Made by a program: the position numbers and the translations under genes. Under the pieces are notes generated by a model, which saw only the letters and a program-made list of their open reading frames with translations, searched no databases and was not told where the DNA came from. This document shows positions 8,751 through 16,817 of a DNA stretch of 64,000 nucleotides, one piece after another. The stretch comes from DATBLQ01 sp036555325 (lineage in GTDB: Bacteria > Pseudomonadota > Alphaproteobacteria > Rhizobiales > Aestuariivirgaceae): assembly GCA_036555325.1 (NCBI GenBank), contig DATBLQ010000057.1, positions 1 to 64,000 on the forward strand. The letters are read 5' to 3'. Within the stretch, counting starts at the first letter, position 1; the number at the start of each line of letters is the position of its first letter.

Positions 8751-11195
8751 CTAACCCGTCTTTTTAAGCTGCCGGGGCTCATCGTCCCGTCCAGGTTGGG
8801 CTTGGTCGGACTCCCGCTCGAGTGCGCTGGCCACGGCATCGTCAACCCACTCAAGCCAGATGAACTCCATGTTTTTGCGCACGTCTTCGGGTATGTCGTC
8901 GAGGTCCTTGCGGTTGCGTGCGGGCAACATGACGCGCCGGATACCACCACGGTGGGCGGCGATAACCTTTTCCTTGATACCGCCAACCGGAAGCACGAGG
9001 CCGCGCAGGCTGATCTCGCCTGTCATCGCCGTGTCGCTGCGCACGGTTCGTTTCATGAACAGCGAGACGAGGGCCATGAACATCGCCACGCCGGCGCTCG
9101 GCCCGTCCTTTGGAGTAGCGCCTGCGGGCACATGGATGTGCACATCCTGCTTGGCGAAGCGGGCGGTATCGATGCCGAACGAGCTGGCGCGATTCTTTAC
9201 GATGCTGAGAGCCGCCTGAGCGCTTTCACGCATCACGTCGCCAAGTTGACCGGTCAGGATGAGCTTGCCGGATCCGGGAACGCGGGTGGCTTCGATGAAC
9301 AGTATGTCTCCGCCAACGGGTGTCCAGGCAAGGCCGGTCGCCACACCAGGCACGCTGGTACGCATCGCCACTTCGTTTTCGAACCGCGCCGGACCAAGGA
9401 TGCCCTGCAGATCCTCGGCGGAAATACGGATCGATCCCGCCTGACCCTCGGCGATGCGGACTGCTGCATGCCGCAACGCCTTGCCGATTTCCCGCTCAAG
9501 ATTCCTCACCCCCGCTTCGCGCGTATATTCCTGGATGATGATCTCAAGCGCTTTATCGTCGATTTCCACGCGACCAAGCTGAAGTCCGTTGGCTTCCATC
9601 TGCCGCGGCAGCAAATAGCGTTTGGCGATCTCGAGCTTTTCCTGCGCGGTATAACCAGAAAGAGTAATGACCTCCATGCGATCGCGCAGTGGACCAGGGA
9701 TGTAGTCCAAGAGATTTGCTGTGGTGATGAAGACCACCCGGCTCAGGTCGAATGGCACCCCCAGATAATTGTCGCGAAAAGTGTTGTTCTGCTCGGGGTC
9801 CAGAACTTCGAGGAGAGCGGCCGACGGATCGCCCTGGATGCCCCTGCCAAGCTTATCGATTTCATCAAGCATCATCACCACATCGCGCGCACCGGCCTTG
9901 CGGATCGCCTGAATGATGTTGCCGGGCAGCGCACCGATATATGTGCGACGATGTCCCCTGATCTCCGCCTCGTCGTGGACGCCACCGAGGCTGACGCGCA
10001 CGAATTTCCGCTTCATGGCGCGAGCGATGGATTGGCCGAGCGAGGTCTTTCCCACGCCAGGCGGTCCGACGAAGCAAAGGATCGGCGCTTTGCCTTGCGG
10101 TGCGAGTTTCCGGACGGCCAGATACTCCACGATGCGCCGTTTGATCTTGTCGAGCCCGTAATGGTCCTCATCGAGAATGCGGCGCGCCTCGGCGATATCG
10201 ATCGGGGCTTCCTCGGGCAGGGCCCAGGGAAGTTCGATAAGCCAGTCGAGATAGGTGCGCAGCATGCTGTATTCCGCCGCCGCTTCGGGCATGCGCTCCA
10301 GCCGGCGGAGTTCCTTTCGCGCCTGCTCCTCCACGTCCTTCGGCATACGCGCCTTGCTAATCGCCTCGCTCAGTTCGGCGATTTCGGCGGTTTTTCCTCC
10401 CTCCCCCTCACCTAGCTGACGCTGGATGGCCGCCATTTGCTCGCGCAGAAGGACTTCGCGCTGACGTTCATCGAGCGCAGCCTTGGTCTGGCGGCCGATT
10501 TCTTGCGACAAACGCAAAACCTCGATGCGGTGCGCCAGCAGGCGCGACACTTTTTCCATGCGTGCGCCGATATCGATCGTCTCGAGTATCTCCTGCTTTT
10601 CTTGCGGAGAGATATCGAGATAGCCGGCCGCAAGATCGGCCAACCCGCTCGGTGACGTCATGCTGTTGATGCCCGCCAGCATTTCGGGTGGCGCTTGTGG
10701 AAGAAGTTCGATGGCCTCCTGTGCCTGGCTCTTCAAATGAAGAAAGCGGGCCTCGATTTCAGACGACAGGGTGCTGGGTTCCGGTATGTTCAAGACGCGG
10801 GCAACCATGAAAGGCCAGCCGTTCAGAAATTCGGCTATCTGAAAACGTTGCTCGCCTTGAATAACAAGATGGTGGGTGCCGTCCGGCGCGGTAATATATC
10901 GAAGAATGCTGGCGATGGTGCCCATCCGATGCATGTCGGCAGGCACCGGCTCGGCAATCTCCGCAGTGCGCTGGAGCAGGACGCCGATTTGACGCTGATC
11001 GCGAACTGCCTGCTGCGCCGCGGCGACTGAGGCCTCGCGGCCGATGGCAATCGGCAAAACCTGCCCGGGGAACAAGACCGTGTTGCGCACCGGAACGATG
11101 ATCATCGCGTCAGCGGGGATGGGGGGCACAGCTTTCTGACTGGACGAACGGTCCGGCTGATCGGTGGAGGAATCGAAATGCTGCGCTTCAGCCAC
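8751..11195 (-). CDS. lon: ATP-dependent serine protease Lon
   Basis: An 814-residue Lon protease with the full family order: N-terminal substrate domain from about residue 30 (IIVPVRNTVLFPGQVLPIAI), AAA+ module with Walker A GPPGVGKTS and Walker B VMMLDEIDKL, then the protease domain with catalytic Ser in DGPSAGVAMF and Lys in KEKVIAAHRGG. It is a soluble hexameric enzyme that degrades misfolded and regulatory proteins. GTG 11195 has GGGAGG about five bases upstream and overlaps the end of the hsp20 gene by 8 bp, implying translational coupling of a holding chaperone and a protease. The divergent N-terminus and this pairing suggest it may be an additional Lon rather than the housekeeping copy near clpX. 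Confidence 0.95.
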   Translation of the reverse strand: MAEAQHFDSSTDQPDRSSSQKAVPPIPADAMIIVPVRNTVLFPGQVLPIAIGREASVAAAQQAVRDQRQIGVLLQRTAEIAEPVPADMHRMGTIASILRYITAPDGTHHLVIQGEQRFQIAEFLNGWPFMVARVLNIPEPSTLSSEIEARFLHLKSQAQEAIELLPQAPPEMLAGINSMTSPSGLADLAAGYLDISPQEKQEILETIDIGARMEKVSRLLAHRIEVLRLSQEIGRQTKAALDERQREVLLREQMAAIQRQLGEGEGGKTAEIAELSEAISKARMPKDVEEQARKELRRLERMPEAAAEYSMLRTYLDWLIELPWALPEEAPIDIAEARRILDEDHYGLDKIKRRIVEYLAVRKLAPQGKAPILCFVGPPGVGKTSLGQSIARAMKRKFVRVSLGGVHDEAEIRGHRRTYIGALPGNIIQAIRKAGARDVVMMLDEIDKLGRGIQGDPSAALLEVLDPEQNNTFRDNYLGVPFDLSRVVFITTANLLDYIPGPLRDRMEVITLSGYTAQEKLEIAKRYLLPRQMEANGLQLGRVEIDDKALEIIIQEYTREAGVRNLEREIGKALRHAAVRIAEGQAGSIRISAEDLQGILGPARFENEVAMRTSVPGVATGLAWTPVGGDILFIEATRVPGSGKLILTGQLGDVMRESAQAALSIVKNRASSFGIDTARFAKQDVHIHVPAGATPKDGPSAGVAMFMALVSLFMKRTVRSDTAMTGEISLRGLVLPVGGIKEKVIAAHRGGIRRVMLPARNRKDLDDIPEDVRKNMEFIWLEWVDDAVASALERESDQAQPGRDDEPRQLKKTG

Positions 11196-11613
11196 GCGAA
11201 CCTCCCAATTTCCGGAGGATGATCACGAGGCAGCCCTCCAATGTGGTGCGCTCGACGGCAGCATATGTTCCCGCCGGAAGGGGGACGACGCGCTCGAAGC
11301 GACCCTGAGGCAGCTCGAGCCGGTGGATCTTGGCGGTACGCAGGTTGGCGGGGAGGAATCGCGTCCCTGCGACAATCAATTGCTGCCCTTCGATCCTCGC
11401 CTCAATCTGATCCTGACCGACACCCGGCAGGGCCACCAGCACGACGACTTCCCCTTCAGTTTCCACGACGTCGACTGGCGGCACCCAGTTGGGCGTCGTC
11501 GTTTGTCCAGCAAGGCGATAGAATTCGCTGTGCAGACGCTCGGCACGAGCAAGCACTTCGCAGGCCTCAGACCACATCCAGTTGCGGAGTAGGTCCCGGT
11601 CGATGGTAGTCAC
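11188..11613 (-). CDS. Small heat-shock protein, Hsp20/alpha-crystallin family
   Basis: A 141-residue protein with an alpha-crystallin domain: VPPVDVVETEGEVVVLVALP starts the beta-sandwich, GQQLIVAGTR is the middle strand pair, and RLELPQGRFERVVPLP leads to the closing strands. It lacks the usual C-terminal I-x-I tail, ending LRKLGGSRG. Small heat-shock proteins hold unfolding proteins without ATP. The start is GTG at 11613 with AGGA upstream. It is the first gene of the operon with lon, so stress-unfolded clients could be held and then degraded. Regulation is probably heat or envelope stress, but no clear RNA thermometer is visible before it. Confidence 0.88.
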   Translation of the reverse strand: MTTIDRDLLRNWMWSEACEVLARAERLHSEFYRLAGQTTTPNWVPPVDVVETEGEVVVLVALPGVGQDQIEARIEGQQLIVAGTRFLPANLRTAKIHRLELPQGRFERVVPLPAGTYAAVERTTLEGCLVIILRKLGGSRG

Positions 11614-11768
11614 TTGCTGGTTCCTGCCATGCCGCCGTGTGCCGTGCGATTGAAATTCAAGCGGGGAACTCCGGTAGAAGTCAAAGGTTCCGCCTCCCGT
11701 TAAGGGCTGAACCGTTCATGCAAGGTGAAAAAATCATTCCAAGCCATTGAATTGATTCAGTGAGGAGT

Positions 11769-11815
11769 TTGTGGGCTACACCGGGATCGAAGCGGTGACC
11801 TTACGATATCAATTG
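11769..11815 (-). pseudogene. Degenerate 3' half of tRNA-Val(GAC), oldest attachment-site remnant
   Basis: The stretch GTGGGCTACACCGGGATCGA and what follows matches, with several substitutions, the 3' half of the intact tRNA-Val gene at 55.8 kb. The sequence just before it (CATTGAATTGATTC) also resembles the flank of that gene. Similarity stops at the anticodon region, after which it reads ATTGTGAGC exactly as in the second remnant at 19.79 kb. It looks like an old junction of an insertion at tRNA-Val. Confidence 0.6.
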
Positions 11816-11962
11816 TGAGCCCCCTCAAAACCGCCGTCAAGCAGGCGGCCGATAAGGGGCCTCCCAACCCTGAAGCTTCAACAACGCCCTGGGTCTCAGA
11901 TTGCATCTGATAGGGCCGCGATGAATTCCTTCTCGTTGAGAGACCGCCCTGGGGATGACTCC

Positions 11963-12334
11963 TCAGCCGCCCAATTCCACCACAGGTGTGAACCCCCCAA
12001 AAATCATCCGCTTGCCGTCGAAAGGCATGGGGTTTTTTTCTGGGTTCATGCGGTCGTCCGACTTCATCATCTCGCCCATCTTGCTCATCGCCGCATCCCG
12101 AACCGATTTGTCCGGCCATTCAATCCAAGAGAACACGATGGTCTCATCAGTGTTTGCCTGCACGGCGCGGCGGAAATCGGTCATCTTTCCTTCGGGCACG
12201 TCATCGCCCCAGCATTCAAGAACACGTGTGGCACCGAGCTCCATGAACACGCTATTGCCTTTCTTGGCATGCTCGATGAACTTCTTCTTGTTTGCGGTTG
12301 GCACGGCGATCACAAAGCCGTCTACATAGGGCAT
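11963..12334 (-). CDS. DUF1428 (YbaA-like) protein
   Basis: A 123-residue protein that matches the DUF1428 family over its whole length: it starts MPYVDGFVIAVP, carries CWGDDVPEGKMTDF and the characteristic ending MPFDGKRMIFGGF. The family has a dimeric ferredoxin-like alpha+beta fold related to antibiotic-biosynthesis monooxygenases, but its reaction is unknown; E. coli YbaA is uncharacterised. It is probably a cytoplasmic stand-alone gene. It lies immediately inside the region delimited by the two tRNA-Val remnants and points toward the first of them. Confidence 0.92.
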   Translation of the reverse strand: MPYVDGFVIAVPTANKKKFIEHAKKGNSVFMELGATRVLECWGDDVPEGKMTDFRRAVQANTDETIVFSWIEWPDKSVRDAAMSKMGEMMKSDDRMNPEKNPMPFDGKRMIFGGFTPVVELGG

Positions 12335-12482
12335 CGCTATCTCCTTCGCTTCATTAGATATATAAGATATAGGGCCAAGCTCCTCGATACGCTCATGAAC
12401 TCGCGCTTAGCCTCCCGTTCCTCAACGAGTTAAGGGGACGTGGGTTCCTCAATTGCTCACTAAAGAAAAACTCGAGGTCGCA

Positions 12483-12884
12483 ATGATAAGGGACGCCTCC
12501 GCCAGGACCGAAATTTCAAAAGACTGGACGGCAGTTCGCAGATTGCGCGAACTGTCCAGCGGGTCCATGACACCAGGAGGCTTCGTCGCTCAAGCCTATC
12601 CAGATGGTTTTTTCAATCTCGCGCTGGTCCTGGCCTACAGCGTCCTCGATCAAGTGCTCAAACAGGCTATCATAGAAGATAAATTCGCTTGTGATGTTCG
12701 GGCTACGCTGGGGCTGAAGATGAAGAAGTCCAGACCCAATGTTCGATGGGCAAACTACGACCTTGTGCGACAGGGCAAGAATGCGCGCAACGATTTGGTA
12801 CATGAGGCGGAGGTAGCCGGCATCGAAGATTGTCGCAGGTTTATTGCCGCCGTCGAAGCCGAACTTACCGCCTGGGGTCTATAG
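12483..12884 (+). CDS. HEPN-like small protein
   Basis: A soluble, mostly helical protein of 133 residues. The C-terminal half contains GKNARNDLVHEAEV, in which RNDLVH fits the R-x4-H signature of HEPN domains, usually an RNase active site in toxins and anti-phage or RNA-processing proteins. A long helix precedes it (FNLALVLAYSVLDQVLKQAI), as in that fold. The ATG at 12483 is preferred because GAGG lies five bases upstream; a TTG at 12453 would add ten residues. No nucleotidyltransferase (MNT) partner gene or antitoxin is adjacent, so it may be an orphan. Assignment rests on the motif and helical pattern only. Confidence 0.6.
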   Translation: MIRDASARTEISKDWTAVRRLRELSSGSMTPGGFVAQAYPDGFFNLALVLAYSVLDQVLKQAIIEDKFACDVRATLGLKMKKSRPNVRWANYDLVRQGKNARNDLVHEAEVAGIEDCRRFIAAVEAELTAWGL

Positions 12885-12894
12885 ATCAGCGCGC

Positions 12895-13875
12895 TCAACG
12901 ACCCACTGCCGCCATGGCCGCGGGTGGATAACGTTCGCCAGCTGCCGCACCTTTTGGCACAGCGCGAGAAAGTTGATCTAGATCGGCCTTGCTCAGAGAG
13001 ATATTCGCGGCAGCCGCATTCTCCTCGAGATAGGCCCGGCGTTTTGTGCCTGGGATCGGCACAAGGTCTTCGCCCTGCGCCAACAGCCAGGCAAGCGCAA
13101 GCTGCCCCGGCTTGACACCCCTCTCGCTGGCGAGCCTTTCGATCTTGCGCACAATGCTGAGATTCTTTGCGAAGTTCTCAGCCTGAAAGCGTGGCATATT
13201 TCGCCGGTGATCGTTCGGATCGATCGCCTCACTGGACTGGAACCGCCCCGTCAAGAAACCGCGCCCCAGCGGGCTGTAGGGCACAAAACCGATACCAAGC
13301 TCGCGCAGCGTTGGCAAAATCTCGTCTTCAACATCTCGACTCCAGAGCGAATACTCCGATTGCAGAGCGGCGATTGGATGCACAGCGGCCGCGCGGCGAA
13401 CGGTTTTGGCCGATGCCTCTGATAACCCTAGGAACTTGACCTTGCCCCTGGTGATGAGCTCGGCCATCGCACCCACTGTGTCTTCGATGGGCGTGCTGGG
13501 GTCGACCCGATGCTGGTAGTAGAGATCGATGACATCAACTCCAAGCCGCTTGAGGCTTTCATCGCAGCATTGGCGGACATAGTCGGGCTTTCCATTGACT
13601 CCCAGGAACTTGCCATCTTTGTCTCGCACATTGCCGAACTTGGTGGCAATCACCACTTTATCCCGCTTGCCCCTGATGGCCTTGCCCACCAGGACCTCAT
13701 TCACTCCCATGCCATAGATGTCGGCCGTATCAAGGAAATTTATGCCGAGTTCAAGAGCGCGGTGAACGGTCGCGATCGATTCAGCGTCATCGCGCCCTGC
13801 ATAGAAGTCCGACATCCCCATGCAGCCGAGGCCGAGAGCAGAAACGGACAGACCACCCAACTTACGCAGCTTCAC
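12895..13875 (-). CDS. Aldo/keto reductase
   Basis: A 326-residue NADPH-dependent oxidoreductase of the AKR superfamily (AKR13/YakC-like). The catalytic tetrad is visible: Asp and Tyr in FLDTADIYG, Lys in VIATKFGN and His in LYYQHRVD. The N-terminus MKLRKLGGLSVSALGLGCMG and the C-terminal cofactor region LVPIPGTKRRAYLEENAAA are standard. It should reduce aldehydes or ketones in the cytoplasm, perhaps methylglyoxal-like toxic carbonyls; the true substrate is unknown. It is convergent with the HEPN-like gene, 10 bp away, and stands alone. Confidence 0.93.
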   Translation of the reverse strand: MKLRKLGGLSVSALGLGCMGMSDFYAGRDDAESIATVHRALELGINFLDTADIYGMGVNEVLVGKAIRGKRDKVVIATKFGNVRDKDGKFLGVNGKPDYVRQCCDESLKRLGVDVIDLYYQHRVDPSTPIEDTVGAMAELITRGKVKFLGLSEASAKTVRRAAAVHPIAALQSEYSLWSRDVEDEILPTLRELGIGFVPYSPLGRGFLTGRFQSSEAIDPNDHRRNMPRFQAENFAKNLSIVRKIERLASERGVKPGQLALAWLLAQGEDLVPIPGTKRRAYLEENAAAANISLSKADLDQLSRAVPKGAAAGERYPPAAMAAVGR

Positions 13876-14090
13876 AAGTAGATCCTCATCCGGTTGGTTG
13901 CTGATAGCAGGAATTCCGACTTGCTTCTACATAAGCTTATTCTGATTGCTCGCGTTTTACCAATTTGTAAAGTTCCGGTCACGCGCCGTACATCAGGATG
14001 GAAGAGAATGCTCCCTATCATCGAATTGATCTGCGCGTTCAGCGCTTCATTGATTGGATGAGCAAACATAAGAGCACGGGAGATCTTGCC

Positions 14091-14396
14091 ATGAAAAACT
14101 TGGTCTATGCGCTCGCCATCACCGCTGTGACGAGCTTTACCGTCCTCGGCGCCTCCGGTTCGGCAAGCCCACTCCCCGGTGGAATGGCGTCAAACAACGC
14201 CGTTTTGATTGGGACAAGCACGGGGCTCGCCCAAAACGTCAGCTGGCATTGTTGGAAAACCCATCGCTACAGTCATCGCCTCCATCGGTATCTACGCGCC
14301 TGTGGCGACACGGGCAAATTCAAACACCGCGCATCGACGTCCGCCGGTCTCGCGGTGAAGCATGAGACGGTCAAAAAGCCCATGTCGAATTACTAG
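14091..14396 (+). CDS. Small secreted protein of unknown function
   Basis: A 101-residue protein with a clear signal peptide: MKNLVYALAITAVTSFTVLG followed by a small-residue region. The mature part is short, basic and rich in His, Tyr and Arg (WHCWKTHRYSHRLHRYLRAC), with two cysteines that could form a disulfide. ATG 14091 is chosen because GGGAG lies eight bases upstream; earlier in-frame ATGs would bury the signal sequence. No family is recognised. The His/Cys-rich basic segment might bind metal or anionic surfaces, but this is only a guess. It is followed 13 bp later by another small gene, perhaps co-transcribed. Confidence 0.65.
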   Translation: MKNLVYALAITAVTSFTVLGASGSASPLPGGMASNNAVLIGTSTGLAQNVSWHCWKTHRYSHRLHRYLRACGDTGKFKHRASTSAGLAVKHETVKKPMSNY

Positions 14397-14409
14397 TGGG
14401 AGAGTGGGT

Positions 14410-14622
14410 ATGCAAAGTCGTAAGGCGATAGGTTTGCGGTTGCAGCCCAGCGATATCGTTGAAGGTGAGCTGCACGTCGTTAGACAGAGGCAGCTCATAG
14501 CCAGGCTTGCAAACAGCGGTCGAGCAACCGACAAGGCTAAAACTCTTCTCGAAACAATGGAAAAATCACTCGAGCAAATGCGTCGGCTTGTTGCTTCAAC
14601 AAATTCGTCCACCCTTACCTAA
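14410..14622 (+). CDS. Small conserved-type protein, helical
   Basis: A 70-residue soluble protein with ATG at 14410 and GGGAG upstream. The pattern VRQRQLIARLANSGRATDKA followed by KTLLETMEKSLEQMRRLV fits the many short rhizobial hypothetical proteins in which two helices (HVxxQxxLIxxLxxxGxDTxxAxxLLxxFExxLxxH) form a hairpin. Their function is unknown; they often sit near stress genes. It follows the small secreted protein gene closely and precedes a broken peptidase gene. Confidence 0.6.
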   Translation: MQSRKAIGLRLQPSDIVEGELHVVRQRQLIARLANSGRATDKAKTLLETMEKSLEQMRRLVASTNSSTLT

Positions 14623-14712
14623 GGCCTAGTTCTCCTCATGAGGCCCGAGGCTGAGACCACAGCCCAGCGATGCGTGCTTCCGGTGAGCTTTTGACTCAAA
14701 TCAAACATCGTT

Positions 14713-14945
14713 ATGATGCCGCGCTTGGAAAAGTATCCTCTGTTGGCCAAGGAGATTGGCTTCGACCTTGCCGACTGCAGCACAGGCGGGGCCAGCGACG
14801 GAAACTTCACGGCCCACAAGCTGCCAACACTCGATGGTCTTGGGTCGAAGGCACCGGAGGACATACCCTGCACGAACATCTGCTCGTGTCTTCGCTGGTG
14901 CCGCGCATGACATTGTTGCGCAGGCTGTTTGAAACTTTGACATGA
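14713..14945 (+). pseudogene. Frameshifted C-terminal remnant of an M20 family (CPG2-like) peptidase
   Basis: One frame gives GFDLADCSTGGASDGNFTA then LPTLDGLG, and after a frameshift near 14850 another frame gives TGGHTLHEHLLVSSLVPRMT and LLRRLF before a stop at 14945. Joined, this is the C-terminus of glutamate-carboxypeptidase-type M20 enzymes (STGGGSDGNFTA ... GVPTLDGLG ... GGGHT-EHL), including the zinc-binding His region. The first three-quarters of the gene is missing and the frame is broken, so it is a dead fragment. Confidence 0.75.
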
Positions 14946-14987
14946 GGGCGTCAAATGCGATGGTGGCTGCAGAGACAACCACAGGCA

Positions 14988-15770
14988 TCACTGGGTAATT
15001 TCCCACAGACCATTCTTGATGGCAACTGGCACGGGTTCATGCAGGCGGACCGGGCCGGCGGTTTGTGGACTAGCTCCTGAAGAAATGACAGCGATCTCAA
15101 CCTCGCCGTTCGTATAGTACCAGTCACCTTCGCCGTTTCGCCCGTTGAGTGTTGGGCCAACGCCAGACACGGTGTAAATCGTGTTCACGAGGTGCGCGGC
15201 ACTCAGATCGTCGATCACACGTCTCCTCTCCATGTCTATGTCAGGAGCGATATGGTGCGTGACTTGCCCGGTATATTTGTTCAATCCCACATCGCGGTCG
15301 AAGGTTGCCGAACCAAGCCAGACGTTCCGGCCCTCCACGCCTTTTTCAAGGACCTTCCAAAAACGTACGTGATGGCGTTGGGCTGGGCTGCCGCCGATCT
15401 GCTTTTCAAAGGCGATGTCTTCTTTTCTTCCGTCATAATAGAGATTGCTGACGGGGGCGTGTTTGTATGAGCGGTCGAGTGCGACACTTTCGGCCACTCT
15501 AAAACCGCTCCTTACGGTGATCGGATCGGCGCGAGACCATCCCGCCGTCTTCATAGCGCGAAGTACTTCGGTGAGATCGCCCACAAGACCAATATTCAAC
15601 GGATCACCGGCAATTCCCTCGCCGGTATGGGTCACCATGGGCTTGAGAGCAAGCCCCGGTTGATGCTCATAGTGGCGCCAGAAATCGGGCAGAAGCAGGT
15701 AGGCAATCAAGACGTAGGACAAAACCACAACGCCAAGTCCTGCCAGCCATTTTGCCGATTTCTTTAACAT
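14988..15770 (-). CDS. LssY C-terminal domain protein, membrane anchored
   Basis: A 260-residue protein with one N-terminal membrane helix (about residues 9-30, LAGLGVVVLSYVLIAYLLL) and then a complete LssY_C domain: DPLNIGLVGDLTEVLRAM, the AP-V-S-x-LYYDGR element and SPAQRHHVRFWK. The domain occurs in DedA/PAP2-fusion proteins of the LssY type and alone, as here; its biochemical role is not known, though lipid or envelope functions are suspected from its partners. The soluble part should face the periplasm. It starts 6 bp after a truncated DUF4239 gene in the same direction. Confidence 0.85.
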   Translation of the reverse strand: MLKKSAKWLAGLGVVVLSYVLIAYLLLPDFWRHYEHQPGLALKPMVTHTGEGIAGDPLNIGLVGDLTEVLRAMKTAGWSRADPITVRSGFRVAESVALDRSYKHAPVSNLYYDGRKEDIAFEKQIGGSPAQRHHVRFWKVLEKGVEGRNVWLGSATFDRDVGLNKYTGQVTHHIAPDIDMERRRVIDDLSAAHLVNTIYTVSGVGPTLNGRNGEGDWYYTNGEVEIAVISSGASPQTAGPVRLHEPVPVAIKNGLWEITQ

Positions 15771-15776
15771 CGTCCC

Positions 15777-16043
15777 CTACCGTTGCATCTCAAAAAGGAT
15801 CAGGTCGGTGGCAAAGCTGTGAACATTTCGTTCAATGGATTCGAAGGTAGTTTTCGCCGTGCTGATCATTAAGCCCAGCACCAATGAGGTCATGACCACG
15901 AAAAGATTGGTGGCAAGTTTGACGATTGAATGGGTATTTTCGTCTCGGTGATGCGCAGGCAGCCTCATATAGATCATGAGGCTCCCGAGCGAAGCCAGCA
16001 CCAGACAGAAAAAGAGCAAAAGCGGAACGATGACTTCCAGCAT
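15777..16043 (-). pseudogene. Truncated DUF4239 (bestrophin-like domain) protein
   Basis: An 88-residue frame starting MLEVIVPLLLFFCLVLASLG, with two membrane helices and the conserved IVKLATNLFVVMTSLVLGLM and ESIERNVHSFATDLIL elements of DUF4239 proteins. Full-length members have about 250 residues with four helices; here a TAG cuts it right after LILFEMQR, 6 bp before the next gene. The second half is absent, so the product is probably non-functional, although the start and first half are intact and could be translated. Confidence 0.65.
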
Positions 16044-16123
16044 GGGGATTGCTCTGCGGACCTTATACCAGAAAACCGGTATTCTTGGTCGTTGAGCTCT
16101 TTGTGAGATATGGGTTTGTTGAG

Positions 16124-16801
16124 ATGACACTAACACTCTATTTTCACCCCCTGGCCTCGTTCTGCCATAAGGTTCTCGTAGCGTTGTATGAGAACAATAC
16201 GCCCTTCGTCGGAAATATCGTCGATCTAGCGGATGCTGAGGCACGTGCGAGCCTCCTCAGCGTGTGGCCAGTGGGCAAGATTCCAGTGCTGCGCGACGAT
16301 CGACGGAACCAAATTGTCCCTGAAACCACCGTCATCATTGAGTATCTTCACCAGCACTATCCCGGCGCGATCCCTTTGCTTCCTCAAGATGAAGCCAAAC
16401 GTCTCGAAGTACGCCTTTGGGACCGTTTTTTCGATCTGTACGTCCAGGTTCCTATGCAAAAGATAGTTGGGGATCGGCTAAGGACGGACAACGAACGTGA
16501 TCGAAGAGGAGTATTGGACGCGAAAGCAGCTCTTGCCAGCGCCTACGACATGATCGAGCGCCAACTGGAACATCAGGACTGGGCGGTGGGCCATGAGTTC
16601 AGCATGGCCGACTGCGCAGCTGCGCCCGCACTTTTCTATTCGGCTATCGTGGCACCGTTCGCCAACTCCCACCCTCGTGTCACTGCCTATCTCGAACGCT
16701 TGCTCGACCGTCCGTCCTTCAGTCGGGTATTGGCCGAAGCCCGGCCATATTTTCACATGTTCCCCTACAAGGAGGATATGCCGGCGCGCTTCCTGCACTG
16801 A
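16124..16801 (+). CDS. Glutathione S-transferase family protein
   Basis: A 225-residue GST unlike the one at 6.1 kb. The N-domain opens TLTLYFHPLASFCHKVLVAL, with Ser/Cys in the catalytic stretch, and VPETTVIIEYL is the glutathione-binding loop (usually ESxxIxEYL). The C-domain includes HEFSMADCAAAPALFY, the conserved N-capping and hydrophobic-staple region. The start ATG 16124 fits the fold; the frame is open further upstream without homology. It should act in the cytoplasm in detoxification. It is followed, convergently, by a hydratase gene. Confidence 0.92.
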   Translation: MTLTLYFHPLASFCHKVLVALYENNTPFVGNIVDLADAEARASLLSVWPVGKIPVLRDDRRNQIVPETTVIIEYLHQHYPGAIPLLPQDEAKRLEVRLWDRFFDLYVQVPMQKIVGDRLRTDNERDRRGVLDAKAALASAYDMIERQLEHQDWAVGHEFSMADCAAAPALFYSAIVAPFANSHPRVTAYLERLLDRPSFSRVLAEARPYFHMFPYKEDMPARFLH

Positions 16802-16817
16802 AAATATCGGCGGCCGT

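Noticed and set aside
8796..10415. 539-codon open frame antisense to lon
   Set aside because: It lies wholly opposite a complete lon gene; GC-rich coding sequence often leaves the opposite frame open, and the product resembles nothing.
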